Shown: piece by piece, positions 34,817 to 42,251 of the stretch
Position numbering within the stretch: the stretch's first letter is position 1
Layout: each line of letters opens with the position of its first letter
NCBI GenBank assembly: GCA_030150045.1
Contig: JASLGM010000001.1
Span: forward strand, 1 to 42,251
Source: Taishania sp.
GTDB taxonomy: Bacteria; Bacteroidota; Bacteroidia; Flavobacteriales_D; Crocinitomicaceae
Length of the DNA stretch: 42,251 nt
Reading direction: 5' to 3'
Made by a program: the position numbers and the translations under genes
Notes under the pieces: generated by a model
Databases searched by the model: none
Seen by the model: the letters and a program-made list of their open reading frames with translations, nothing else
Told to the model about the DNA's origin: nothing

Positions 34817-36243
34817 TACCTTACTCCTTCTTTCCAATTCAAGTACTTTTGATACACCGTTTCTACGTATTTCACTGTCATTGTTCCACGTATGGAACCG
34901 CTTTTCACTACTTCATCACGGTAATATTCTTGTTTTGAAAGGTTCATCATCATTTTAGCAACGTGACCATCCCAAACATCTTCCTTCACCCCGTGTTTTT
35001 TCGATAAATTATACGCATCAATGACATGCCCTCGCCCGGCATTGTAGGACGCAAGCGCAAATTTAATACGTTGTTCGGGATCTTGAATGAAATTCCAATA
35101 TTTTAAATCCGCATTTATTTTCTTCATTCCACCTGCAATTTGCACATTGACGGGAGAGTCAGGGAACACGCCGTATTTAGGCCCTGTATTTGGCATAAAC
35201 TGCATCATTCCATAAGCGCCACCAAACCCTTCTGCACTTGGATTAAATCGGGATTCTGTATGCGCAATAGCCGCCAACAATTGCCAACCTACTTCACTAT
35301 TTTTGGCAACCGCTTTAAACAAATCATCAAATGGAGAAATATGTCCGCGCTTCACTTTCATGGCAGGTTCATCCATTTTGTAACCTAAAGCGGCATCACT
35401 TTCAAAGTACTTTCTATAAATGTATTGATGTGTTTTCGATTTTAGAAAACCTGCCATCCACTTATCCAACTTAGCCTTTAACAAGGTACTTTCTTTACGC
35501 AATCCGAAGGCAATATTTTGCTTTACAGAAATAGCTGTTGAATAATCAATATTTGTATAGAAACGTGCATTTATTCGTGCTACATCTTCTTCCACAATCG
35601 TGTAATCAATGATTCCTTGAGAGACGCGTTCAATCAACTCTTCCGCACCGATAAGTCCATTTACATCATCAACAAAAATAGTGTCTCCAATTTCGTTTTG
35701 TAAATACTGTAAGCGCTGATAATAGCTGGAATTCTCCCATACACTCACCGTTTTGTTTGCCAATTGATAAGGTTCTGAAATAAAATCGGCTTGTGGACCT
35801 TTTACCTCAGTATCTGCCTTGCGTTGAATAATCACTTGTGGCGATTGAATGTAAGGAATGGAAAAATCAATTTCCTTTTGACGATCTAAAGTTACTGTAA
35901 GGTTACAGCCCACAACATCGCCTTCTTTATTGTCCAACATATCAAAAATATTGTCCAGATTCGCGACCATTTTCACTTCCAATTCTACGCCTAAATCTTT
36001 CGCAAATTCCGATAGGATTTCGTATTCATATCCCATCTTTTGCCCCCTATAAATAAAGTAAGAATTGGTGCTATTCTCGAGCAACGCCACCAACTTTCCG
36101 GACTCCAAAATGCCTTGATAATCCGTCACCGATGGAGGCACATCAGCCCCTTCATTTTCATTTTTCGCCCCGCCTGTACACGCGCTTACTACGCACAAAA
36201 GCAGCACAAAAAAGAAACCATAAATGCTTTTAAGTATTCCCAT
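34816..36243 (-). CDS. MltF-like membrane-bound lytic transglycosylase
   Basis: The 475-residue lipoprotein has a signal peptide with lipobox VSAC (Cys22). A family 3 solute-binding domain spans ~45-270 (YEYEILSEFAKDLGVELEV, VGCNLTVTLDRQKEIDFS). A C-terminal SLT domain has the catalytic Glu330 in AHTESRFNP, with GGAYGMMQFMPNT and FALASYNAGRGHV. This two-domain layout is that of MltF, which cleaves peptidoglycan with formation of anhydroMurNAc and is controlled by ligand binding to the N-terminal domain. The product feeds the AnmK route encoded at 24673. A putative promoter lies just upstream. Confidence 0.92.
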   Translation of the reverse strand: MGILKSIYGFFFVLLLCVVSACTGGAKNENEGADVPPSVTDYQGILESGKLVALLENSTNSYFIYRGQKMGYEYEILSEFAKDLGVELEVKMVANLDNIFDMLDNKEGDVVGCNLTVTLDRQKEIDFSIPYIQSPQVIIQRKADTEVKGPQADFISEPYQLANKTVSVWENSSYYQRLQYLQNEIGDTIFVDDVNGLIGAEELIERVSQGIIDYTIVEEDVARINARFYTNIDYSTAISVKQNIAFGLRKESTLLKAKLDKWMAGFLKSKTHQYIYRKYFESDAALGYKMDEPAMKVKRGHISPFDDLFKAVAKNSEVGWQLLAAIAHTESRFNPSAEGFGGAYGMMQFMPNTGPKYGVFPDSPVNVQIAGGMKKINADLKYWNFIQDPEQRIKFALASYNAGRGHVIDAYNLSKKHGVKEDVWDGHVAKMMMNLSKQEYYRDEVVKSGSIRGTMTVKYVETVYQKYLNWKEGVR

Positions 36244-36262
36244 TTAACAAAATGCTTATAGT

Positions 36263-36291
36263 TAAAGATACGACTTTTCAATTTAGCGCAA
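36263..36291 (-). promoter_or_regulatory. Putative promoter TTG-N18-TATCTTTA for mltF-miaA
   Basis: On the minus strand TTG (36291-36289) and TATCTTTA (36270-36263, seven of eight bases) are 18 bp apart, 20 bp before the ATG at 36243. Confidence 0.5.
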
Positions 36292-36412
36292 AAAATAAAT
36301 GTTCAGAAGCACCTCACGACCGATTATTTCCCCTTTCTTTTTTTCCGTGGAGGGAAAAATAACCAACAACATTAGACACATTTTAAAAGACCAATTTCTT
36401 TCCTTTCTTCTT

Positions 36413-36558
36413 GGCAGCCTAAACGGTCTACACGCTTTAGTAAACGCCTAAAAAAGTGTTTAACATCCGTTTCCTACGTGCTTCCGCTGGTCGCAGTAGT
36501 CCCCCGGTGTTGCACAACTTTTTTTGTTTGTTCAGCTATCGCGTTTCGTCCTGGCTGA
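36413..36558 (+). repeat. F1 dispersed hairpin repeat, copy 7
   Basis: It begins GGCAGCCTAAACGGTCTAC, has GCTTTAGTA, the central GTGCTTCCGCTGGTCGC and the end CCTGGCTGA. The arms AAAAAAGTGTTTAACATCCG and CGGTGTTGCACAACTTTTTT pair with small bulges. Across its whole length it is nearly identical to copy 8. Confidence 0.9.
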
Positions 36559-36603
36559 TGGTTTTATGATTCTTTATTAGTCCGTATTTTGAAAAATAAT
36601 TTC

Positions 36604-36712
36604 TCGCGCTAAGGATAGCAGCGGCATCCTTTTGTCCCAACGTATGTTGGACAAAAGATAAAGCGGATAGCCTGACCTTTTGCTTTCTTTTTTTAAAGCA
36701 AAAGGGAGCGCT
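36604..36712 (-). repeat. F2 dispersed repeat, copy c
   Basis: On the minus strand it includes GGCTATCCGCTTTATC, a stem formed by CTTTTGTCC and GGACAAAAG variants around GTTGG/CCAAC, and GCTGCTATCCTTAGCGCGA. A second hairpin (CCTTTTGCTTT/AAAGCAAAAGG) lies at its right end. Copy d repeats the first part almost exactly. Confidence 0.75.
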
Positions 36713-36836
36713 CAAAATGAACTTTACTTCACTTTCATTTTCTACCAACAATTCATAAAATAAGACCCAATTTACGTGATTTCCTACCAACCGTACAATT
36801 CCCTCTTCCGTTTCATTTATGCTTTTTTATTAGGTC

Positions 36837-36844
36837 TACTTTTG
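36837..36844 (+). promoter_or_regulatory. Putative promoter -7 box TACTTTTG for the adhesin gene
   Basis: A perfect TAnnTTTG match 31 bp before the ATG at 36876. The same eight bases precede the 8164 and porP/sprF genes. Confidence 0.45.
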
Positions 36845-36875
36845 TGAAAAAATACGTTTCGTAAATATTAACGCT

Positions 36876-39332
36876 ATGAAAAAAATGAAACTACTTATCT
36901 TCGTCTTCCTTTTGGTAACTTCCCATTTGACATTTGGGCAATTGCGAAGTTTCACGTATGAGGCTTGCTCAGTATCCTCATCAGGTTCTCCGTCTTATTT
37001 CCCCATTAACAAAACATTTACGGGTGTTCCTTTGGCTACTTATGATGTAAGTATTAACATCTCTATGTTGGGTTGTAATCCTTACGAGGAAAGCAGTGGT
37101 GGCTTCCGATTAGCAGGAACCACTTATTCTCAATTGGATGTAAAAGTGGGCAATTGTTTTTATAGATCGAACAATTATGTGATTCCTATGGCTATTTTCA
37201 ACCAAGCAGTAATTGCGGGGAATGGAACCATAAAATTTGAGTTTTATTTACGCGACAGATGTGTACCAGGTATGGGATGCTCGGGCTACAACGACCCGTG
37301 TATATCTATGAGTGTAATTGTCAATACTTCTTGTCGCCCGACAACAAGCACACAAAATATTACCTCTTGCGGGCCTTTCACTTGGATTGACGGATTGACT
37401 TACACCGAAAACAATAATACGGCGACTCACGTACTAACCAATGTAGCCGGTTGTGACAGTACAGTAACCTTAAATTTAACCATTGGTGATTTCACGTCTC
37501 CAGTTCCTGATGTTGCAATATTACCTACACTTACTTCTGAATGCGCTATTACCTCTTTGATTTCGCCCACTGCAACAGATGCATGCTCGGGTTCTATTGT
37601 CGGTACGCATAACGCAACGCTTCCTATCACAATAAATAACACCATTATCACTTGGTCATATACGGATGGAAGCGGTAATGTCTCTACCCAAACGCAAATC
37701 GTGTCCATAAACGACAACCTTGCTCCTGTACCAGATTTACCACAATTACCAGATATCACTGCAAGCTGCTCGATCACTTCATTGACTGCTCCAACAGCCA
37801 CAGACAACTGTTCTGGTACTATTACTGGAGTACACAATGCTACTTTGCCTATCCTTACGCAAGGAACAACACAAATTGTTTGGTCATTTACGGATGGAAA
37901 AGGAAATGTATCCACTCAAAATCAGCAAGTGATCCTCCATAATGTAACCCCACCAACGCCTATCTTTGCTTCGTTACCAGCAATTAGTTCTCAATGTGCT
38001 ATAACTTCATTGATAGCCCCGATTGCTAAAGATAATTGCTCAGATTTTTTTATAACTGGAACACATAATGCTATCCTTCCAATTACTTCACAAGGAACAA
38101 CGGTAGTCACTTGGACATATCTTGATGGAAATGGAAATACAACTACTCAAAATCAAGACATCATTATTTCTGACTATACTGCACCTGTTCCAGATGCTGC
38201 TTCTCTGCCAACTCTCAACGAGACGTGCCAAATTACCCAATTGACTGCTCCAACCGCTACTGATAACTGTGCAGGAACAATTACTGGAACACATAATGTT
38301 ACTTTACCTATCACACAAAATGGTACATTCGTTATCACATGGACTTTTAATGACGGAAATGGCAACATTGCGACACAAAACCAAACGGTTACCCTTAACG
38401 ATGATCTTGCTCCTGTTCCAGATGTTGCTGCATTAGCACCTGTAACTAGCCAATGCTTGATTAATAACATCGTTCCACCAACAGCAACAGATAACTGTAG
38501 TGGTTCAATTATTGGAACACCAAATGTTTCTTTTCCTATCACCCAGCAAGGATCGTTTGTCATCACTTGGACGTTCAGCGATGGAAATGGAAATTCCACC
38601 ACACAAACACAAAATGTAACCCTCAACGACAACATTGCTCCCGTTCCAAACAATGCCATTCTTGCTCCGATTGTTTCCAATTGTATCATCACGCAATTAA
38701 CGGCTCCGACGGCCACAGACAACTGTGCAGGAACGCTTACCGCAACACACAATGCCACTTTACCTCTAACAACAGCTGGTACTACAACTATTAGCTGGAC
38801 GTATACTGATGAAAACGGGAATACATCTTCCCAAAATCAAACCATTACCCTTCAAAACATCGTAGATAACAGTATTTTTAGAGTGAATGAAACGACTTTG
38901 AAAGCGAATGCAATGGGAAGTAACATCACCTACCAATGGGTAGATTGCGGTAACAACAATACTCCTATTTCTGGCGCTACATCACAATCCTTTTCCCCTT
39001 TAACTAGCGGATCTTTCGCTTGTGAAATCAATAATGGAACATGTACAACGCTATCCGCTTGTTTGTCAAATGGATTAGCTACCCAGGAAACGACCATGGA
39101 AAAATGGATCATTTACCCTAACCCAACAACGGGCGACGTTACGATTTCTTTAGGGCAAATGGAAAACCAAGTAAAAACAATTCTTTTCAATACTCTAGGT
39201 CAAATAATAGAAACACAAGAAATAGGTACAACAGAAACCGTTCAGTTGCATTTGAAAGGCGATAAAGGCATGTACTTACTTCAAATTCAAACAGAAAGAG
39301 AAATCGTGAACATACACCTCATCAAACATTAA
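36876..39332 (+). CDS. T9SS-exported HYR-like repeat adhesin
   Basis: The 818-residue protein has a signal peptide (MKKMKLLIFVFLLVTSHLTFGQ). An unknown Cys-containing N-terminal domain runs to ~150, followed by a Bacteroidota-type module at ~150-204 (SCGPFTWIDGLTYTENN, AGCDSTVTLNL). Six HYR-like repeats of about 76 residues follow at ~205-662 (APVPD, TAPTATDNCSG, THNATLPIT, WTFxDGNGN). Next is an Ig-like segment, and from ~745 a type A sorting domain (WIIYPNPTTGDVTISLG, ending VNIHLIKH). A surface adhesin is the likeliest role. It ends at a strong terminator before the kinase gene. The near-identical F1+F2 modules on both sides of the adhesin-kinase-regulator block are unusual. Confidence 0.88.
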   Translation: MKKMKLLIFVFLLVTSHLTFGQLRSFTYEACSVSSSGSPSYFPINKTFTGVPLATYDVSINISMLGCNPYEESSGGFRLAGTTYSQLDVKVGNCFYRSNNYVIPMAIFNQAVIAGNGTIKFEFYLRDRCVPGMGCSGYNDPCISMSVIVNTSCRPTTSTQNITSCGPFTWIDGLTYTENNNTATHVLTNVAGCDSTVTLNLTIGDFTSPVPDVAILPTLTSECAITSLISPTATDACSGSIVGTHNATLPITINNTIITWSYTDGSGNVSTQTQIVSINDNLAPVPDLPQLPDITASCSITSLTAPTATDNCSGTITGVHNATLPILTQGTTQIVWSFTDGKGNVSTQNQQVILHNVTPPTPIFASLPAISSQCAITSLIAPIAKDNCSDFFITGTHNAILPITSQGTTVVTWTYLDGNGNTTTQNQDIIISDYTAPVPDAASLPTLNETCQITQLTAPTATDNCAGTITGTHNVTLPITQNGTFVITWTFNDGNGNIATQNQTVTLNDDLAPVPDVAALAPVTSQCLINNIVPPTATDNCSGSIIGTPNVSFPITQQGSFVITWTFSDGNGNSTTQTQNVTLNDNIAPVPNNAILAPIVSNCIITQLTAPTATDNCAGTLTATHNATLPLTTAGTTTISWTYTDENGNTSSQNQTITLQNIVDNSIFRVNETTLKANAMGSNITYQWVDCGNNNTPISGATSQSFSPLTSGSFACEINNGTCTTLSACLSNGLATQETTMEKWIIYPNPTTGDVTISLGQMENQVKTILFNTLGQIIETQEIGTTETVQLHLKGDKGMYLLQIQTEREIVNIHLIKH
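37487..38861 (+). repeat. Six tandem HYR-like coding repeats (~228 bp each)
   Basis: The DNA encoding APVPD, TATDNC and DGNGN motifs recurs six times. The third unit is the most diverged, and its linker reads PPTPIF instead of APVPD. The repeats differ from those of the 1-5337 gene in length and motif order, so the two arrays expanded separately. Confidence 0.85.
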
Positions 39333-39353
39333 TACCCCCCCTCGATTCATCTG

Positions 39354-39388
39354 AAAAAAAATCCATCCTCTTCTGGATGGATTTTTTT
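39354..39388. terminator. Intrinsic terminator after the adhesin gene
   Basis: The stem AAATCCATCC/GGATGGATTT with loop TCTTCT has an A-run before and a T-run after. It separates the adhesin gene from the sensor kinase gene. Confidence 0.9.
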
Positions 39389-39443
39389 ATTTACAAAAAG
39401 TATTAATCCTTACATTTACGCGCTTAAATTGCTTGCTTACTTC

Positions 39444-41210
39444 ATGAAACACGGCTTAATTCTATGCTTTCTTGCCCTTTCTATTCACGTCCTTTCACAA
39501 GACAGTAAAGAAAAAACATTGCTTGTTCAATTGGAAAGTACATCTGCCGATTCAACTCGAATCCGTTTATTGAAAGAGCTGTCAATATCTACCTCCAAAC
39601 ACAACAACGATTTATCCAGACAATACGCTAATGAATGCTTACTCCTATCTCAGAAAACAGGCAACAAAAATGGACAAGCTCAGGCTTACAATCTATTAGG
39701 TAATTCTTTTTTTATTCAAGCCGAATTTGTCGAAGCATTGGAGCATTACCTAAAAGCGCTACGTCTTTTTTCTGATTTGGACGATAGAAAATCAATGGCG
39801 ATTGTATACACCAATATCGGCACCATAAATTTGAAACAAGGCAATTTAATAGAAGCCAGAAGCAACTTAGAATTAGCTGTTCAATTGAAAGAAAAATACG
39901 CCTTACACAAAGGTCTGTCGAATAGCTATCTGAGTTTGGCTTCTGTCGTTTACACTGAAGGCGATTTAAACCAAGCTCTTATCTTATTTAACAAAGGAAG
40001 ACAGTTGGCTCATGAAAACAAGGAGGTGAAAATTGAAGCAGCCTGTTTGAATGGAATCGGTGCCATACAATATAAAAAAACAAACTATCAAGCAGCCGTT
40101 GACGGTTACCAAACAGCCTTAAACTTATTTCATTCCTTTGATGGTGACAACCGAAAAATGATTACTGCGGCTTTACATAATTTAGCTGGAGCACACCGAA
40201 AACTAGGTCATTTTGAGGAGACCTACAAACTTCTTAATCAAAGTCTTTCTCTAGCAAAAGAAATACAATCTAACGAAGATATAAAACAAGCTTACGCTGA
40301 ATTTAAAGAATATTACAAGGACAAAGGAGAATACGAAAAAGCCTTAATGGCAGAAGAACAACACGCCCATTACAAGGACCGTCTGTTTAATGAAAAAACC
40401 TTGCAGGTGGTACAAGAAATGCAGGAGAAATATAAGGCTGCCGACCGCAAAAAAGAAATCACAAAATTGCAAGAAAGTAATACAGAATTAAAAGAGAAAT
40501 CAGCCTTACGAAATAGTTTATTAATCGTATCTACGGTAGCTTTTTTTCTGATCTTACTGGTCATTCTTTTTTATTTTAAACAACTAAAAGCGAAACAACA
40601 ACGTAAGCAATCCGAGTTAGAACAAAAAGCGTTGCGAGCTCAAATGAATCCCCACTTTCTATTCAACAGTCTGAATAGCATTCAGCGCATGTACATTGAA
40701 GGAGATGAAGATATGGCAAACGATTACATGGCTGATTTCTCACGGCTATTGCGCAACATATTAGAGAACAGCGGTAAAGACCTTATTCGCCTGAAAGAAG
40801 AATTGGATGTCATTCATTTATACATGGAATTGGAGTTGGTACGAACACGATCTTCTTTTACATTCACCTGTGAAATTGCTGATGACATTCAACCCATTCA
40901 ATTAAAAATTCCACCTTTAATACTCCAACCTTACCTTGAGAATGCCATTTGGCATGGCATCATGTCTAAGAAAGAAAGAGGATACATCCAATTAAACATC
41001 AGTCGTTTGGACAACGAAAAACTACAGTGCCAAATCACAGATAATGGCATTGGATTTTACACTGCTCAAAAAACTAATTCAGCTAAAGAAAACAAATCAA
41101 AAGGCATGCAAATCACTGCCGAACGCCTAGGTGGAAAACAACATGTCCTCATAGAAGAAATACCTTCTGGCGGCACACGCATCACCTTAAACATTCCATA
41201 CACCACATGA
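39444..41210 (+). CDS. TPR-containing LytS/YehU-type sensor histidine kinase
   Basis: The 588-residue protein has a signal peptide (MKHGLILCFLALSIHVLSQ) and periplasmic tetratricopeptide repeats at ~65-300 (for example AYNLLGNSFFIQAEFVEALE and YTNIGTINLKQGNLIEAR). A coiled coil and one membrane helix follow (SLLIVSTVAFFLILLVILFYF, ~358-378). The cytoplasmic His_kinase domain has the phosphorylatable His404 in RAQMNPHFLFNSLNSIQ, then an ATPase domain (PPLILQPYLENAIWHGI, ITDNGIGF). The frame extends to 39429, but Met at 39444 starts the signal peptide and leaves room after a TACATTTA box at 39411-39418. Its stop overlaps the response regulator start (ATGA). The signal sensed is unknown. Confidence 0.92.
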   Translation: MKHGLILCFLALSIHVLSQDSKEKTLLVQLESTSADSTRIRLLKELSISTSKHNNDLSRQYANECLLLSQKTGNKNGQAQAYNLLGNSFFIQAEFVEALEHYLKALRLFSDLDDRKSMAIVYTNIGTINLKQGNLIEARSNLELAVQLKEKYALHKGLSNSYLSLASVVYTEGDLNQALILFNKGRQLAHENKEVKIEAACLNGIGAIQYKKTNYQAAVDGYQTALNLFHSFDGDNRKMITAALHNLAGAHRKLGHFEETYKLLNQSLSLAKEIQSNEDIKQAYAEFKEYYKDKGEYEKALMAEEQHAHYKDRLFNEKTLQVVQEMQEKYKAADRKKEITKLQESNTELKEKSALRNSLLIVSTVAFFLILLVILFYFKQLKAKQQRKQSELEQKALRAQMNPHFLFNSLNSIQRMYIEGDEDMANDYMADFSRLLRNILENSGKDLIRLKEELDVIHLYMELELVRTRSSFTFTCEIADDIQPIQLKIPPLILQPYLENAIWHGIMSKKERGYIQLNISRLDNEKLQCQITDNGIGFYTAQKTNSAKENKSKGMQITAERLGGKQHVLIEEIPSGGTRITLNIPYTT

Positions 41211-41953
41211 TCAAAGCAATTATTATTGATGATGAGCAGGACGCTCGCTTTCTACTTCGCAATCTAATTGAAAAAAAATTAGCGCACAGCATTACCCTAG
41301 TTGGCGAAGCAGACGACGTGGACACAGGATTACAACTCATTCATTCGGTAAAACCGGATCTTATTTTCTTAGATGTTCAAATGAAATCGGGAACTGGCTT
41401 CGACTTGTTACACAAAATGGGGAAGTCCACCCCGGATATCATTTTCGTAACCGCTTACAATCAATATGCTATTGAAGCCTTCAAATTTTCAACTTACGGC
41501 TATCTCCTTAAACCAATTAAATTAAAAGAACTAGAAGAAACCATTGCTAAAATTGAACAGCTGAAGCATCACCGTTCTTCAACAGAGAAAAAGATAAAAG
41601 TATTAATCGAAAACTACGGACCTAAAGGTGATGTTCAAAAACTCATTATTCCTAACATGAATGGGTTTGACGTTGTAGCTATTTCCTCTATTATCAAATT
41701 AGAAGGCGATAGAAACTACACCCATTTCTCCCTTGATAACGGTACAAAATTGACCACAAGTAAAAACCTCGGTGAATACGAAGAAATGCTTGTGGAGTAC
41801 GGTTTTTACCGCGTTCATCAAAGTTCTATCGTAAGCCTTCGCCACATCAAGGCATTCAAAAAAGCCAACGACGGTTACCTTGAACTCATAGATGGCTCAA
41901 TCGTAAAAGTCAGCCGTCATCGAAAACACGGACTTCTTTCCAAATTCCTATAA
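41207..41953 (+). CDS. LytTR-family response regulator
   Basis: The 248-residue protein has a receiver domain (acidic Asp8/Asp9, phosphoacceptor Asp56 in LIFLDVQMKSG, and the conserved Lys in YLLKPIK) and a C-terminal LytTR DNA-binding domain (~140-248: IIKLEGDRNYTHFSL, RVHQSSIVSLRHIKAF, LIDGSIVKVSRHRK). LytTR regulators bind short direct repeats at promoters. It overlaps the kinase gene by four bases, so the two form one operon. Its targets are unknown; the adjacent adhesin gene is a candidate only by position. Confidence 0.95.
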   Translation: MIKAIIIDDEQDARFLLRNLIEKKLAHSITLVGEADDVDTGLQLIHSVKPDLIFLDVQMKSGTGFDLLHKMGKSTPDIIFVTAYNQYAIEAFKFSTYGYLLKPIKLKELEETIAKIEQLKHHRSSTEKKIKVLIENYGPKGDVQKLIIPNMNGFDVVAISSIIKLEGDRNYTHFSLDNGTKLTTSKNLGEYEEMLVEYGFYRVHQSSIVSLRHIKAFKKANDGYLELIDGSIVKVSRHRKHGLLSKFL

Positions 41954-41989
41954 CGCAAAAAAACTCTTTGTTGTTTTAAGGTTTATTTT

Positions 41990-42135
41990 GGCAGCCTAAA
42001 CGGTCTACGCGCTTTAGTAAACGCCTAAAAAAGTGTTTAACATCCGTTTCCTACGTGCTTCCGCTGGTCGCAGTAGTCCCCTGGTGTTGCACAACTTTTT
42101 TTGTTTGTTCAGCTACCGCGCTACGCCCTAGCTGA
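41990..42135 (+). repeat. F1 dispersed hairpin repeat, copy 8
   Basis: It is nearly identical to copy 7, with only a few substitutions (for example CTACGCGC for CTACACGC, and CTAGCTGA for CTGGCTGA at the end). It lies 36 bp after the LytTR regulator stop. Confidence 0.9.
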
Positions 42136-42177
42136 TGGATTTATGGTTTATCCTATGGTTGTATTTATTAATGAGAT

Positions 42178-42251
42178 TTCTCGCGCTAAGGATAAGAGCG
42201 ACATCCTTTTGTCCCAACGTATGTTGGACAAAAGATAAAGCGGATAGCCTG
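42178..42251 (-). repeat. F2 dispersed repeat, copy d (truncated by window edge)
   Basis: It matches copy c almost base for base from TTTCTCGCGCTAAGGATA to GCGGATAGCCTG, where the window ends. The spacer between it and F1 copy 8 is diverged from that between copies 7 and c. Confidence 0.75.

Larger units (their letters stand above)
36244..36875. other. 632-bp intergenic region with F1 and F2 repeats
   Basis: It separates the divergent mltF-like and adhesin genes. It holds the mltF promoter, F1 copy 7, F2 copy c and the adhesin -7 box. An 84-codon minus-strand open frame at 36536-36790 runs through F2 and is rejected as a gene. Confidence 0.7.
41954..42251. other. Repeat-filled region at the right edge
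   Basis: After the regulator stop the region contains F1 copy 8 and the start of F2 copy d up to the window end. No gene was seen. Confidence 0.7.

Noticed and set aside
36536..36790. 84-codon minus-strand open frame
   Set aside because: It covers F2 copy c; a similar peptide frame arises from the repeat only by chance.
37427..38758. Minus-strand open frames of 162 and 194 codons in the adhesin gene
   Set aside because: They are antisense shadows produced by the tandem repeats of the real plus-strand gene.
5607..42135. F1 elements as integron attC sites or a CRISPR array
   Set aside because: The large imperfect hairpin with variable middle recalls attC sites, but the conserved GTTRRRY/RYYYAAC ends were not found, copies flank ordinary gene neighbourhoods in both orientations, and no integron integrase is present. 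The copies are kilobases apart, so they are not a CRISPR array.

Overview
The window comes from a low-GC member of the Bacteroidota, most likely order Flavobacteriales and possibly near Fluviicola/Crocinitomicaceae (inference from gene content only). The evidence is: a type IX secretion (T9SS) and gliding locus (porV, porU, a porP/sprF paralogue, gldJ); four surface or secreted proteins, three of which show a C-terminal T9SS sorting domain; HYR-type repeat adhesins; and promoter -7 boxes of the Bacteroidota form TAnnTTTG.

Layout. 1-5337 (minus) is the N-terminal 1779 codons of a giant surface protein that runs off the left edge. It has three tandem modules of about 368 residues followed by at least seven HYR-like repeats. 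5912-9470 holds a small T9SS cargo protein, a GltP-type dicarboxylate/amino-acid symporter, an outer-membrane beta-barrel protein and a PhnA/YjdM protein. 9864-20146 is the secretion/gliding core: porU, porV and ispF leave leftwards, while porP/sprF, gldJ and murF leave rightwards from a shared divergent region. 20292-23165 encodes a 957-residue secreted protein with GEVED-like, Ig-like and sorting domains. 23476-29066 carries an acyl-CoA dehydrogenase, anmK, and an exbB-exbD-tonB-folC operon. Two tandem tRNA-Val(UAC) genes follow.

From 29315 the character becomes accessory: a DUF2931 lipoprotein and DUF2235 hydrolase pair resembling immunity/effector genes, a SemiSWEET, then housekeeping genes on the minus strand (fatty-acid hydroxylase, miaA, an mltF-like transglycosylase), then an HYR adhesin followed by a LytS-type sensor kinase and a LytTR regulator.

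The most unusual signal is not a gene. Eight copies of a roughly 145-bp intergenic element (called F1 here) are scattered through the 42 kb. Each has conserved outer blocks that pair with one another, a mostly conserved apical motif, and inner arms whose sequence differs from copy to copy but stays self-complementary. A second intergenic repeat family (F2, four copies) is often next to it. A near-identical F1+F2 module lies in direct orientation on both sides of the adhesin and two-component genes. F1 copies also bracket the DUF2931/DUF2235/SemiSWEET block beside the tRNAs.

How the genes work together: PorV, PorU, PorP and GldJ are parts of the machine that exports and anchors the sorting-domain proteins seen here. 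MurF, AnmK and the MltF-like protein serve peptidoglycan synthesis and recycling. ExbB/ExbD/TonB would energise outer-membrane transport. All assignments come from reading the sequence; no database search was run.
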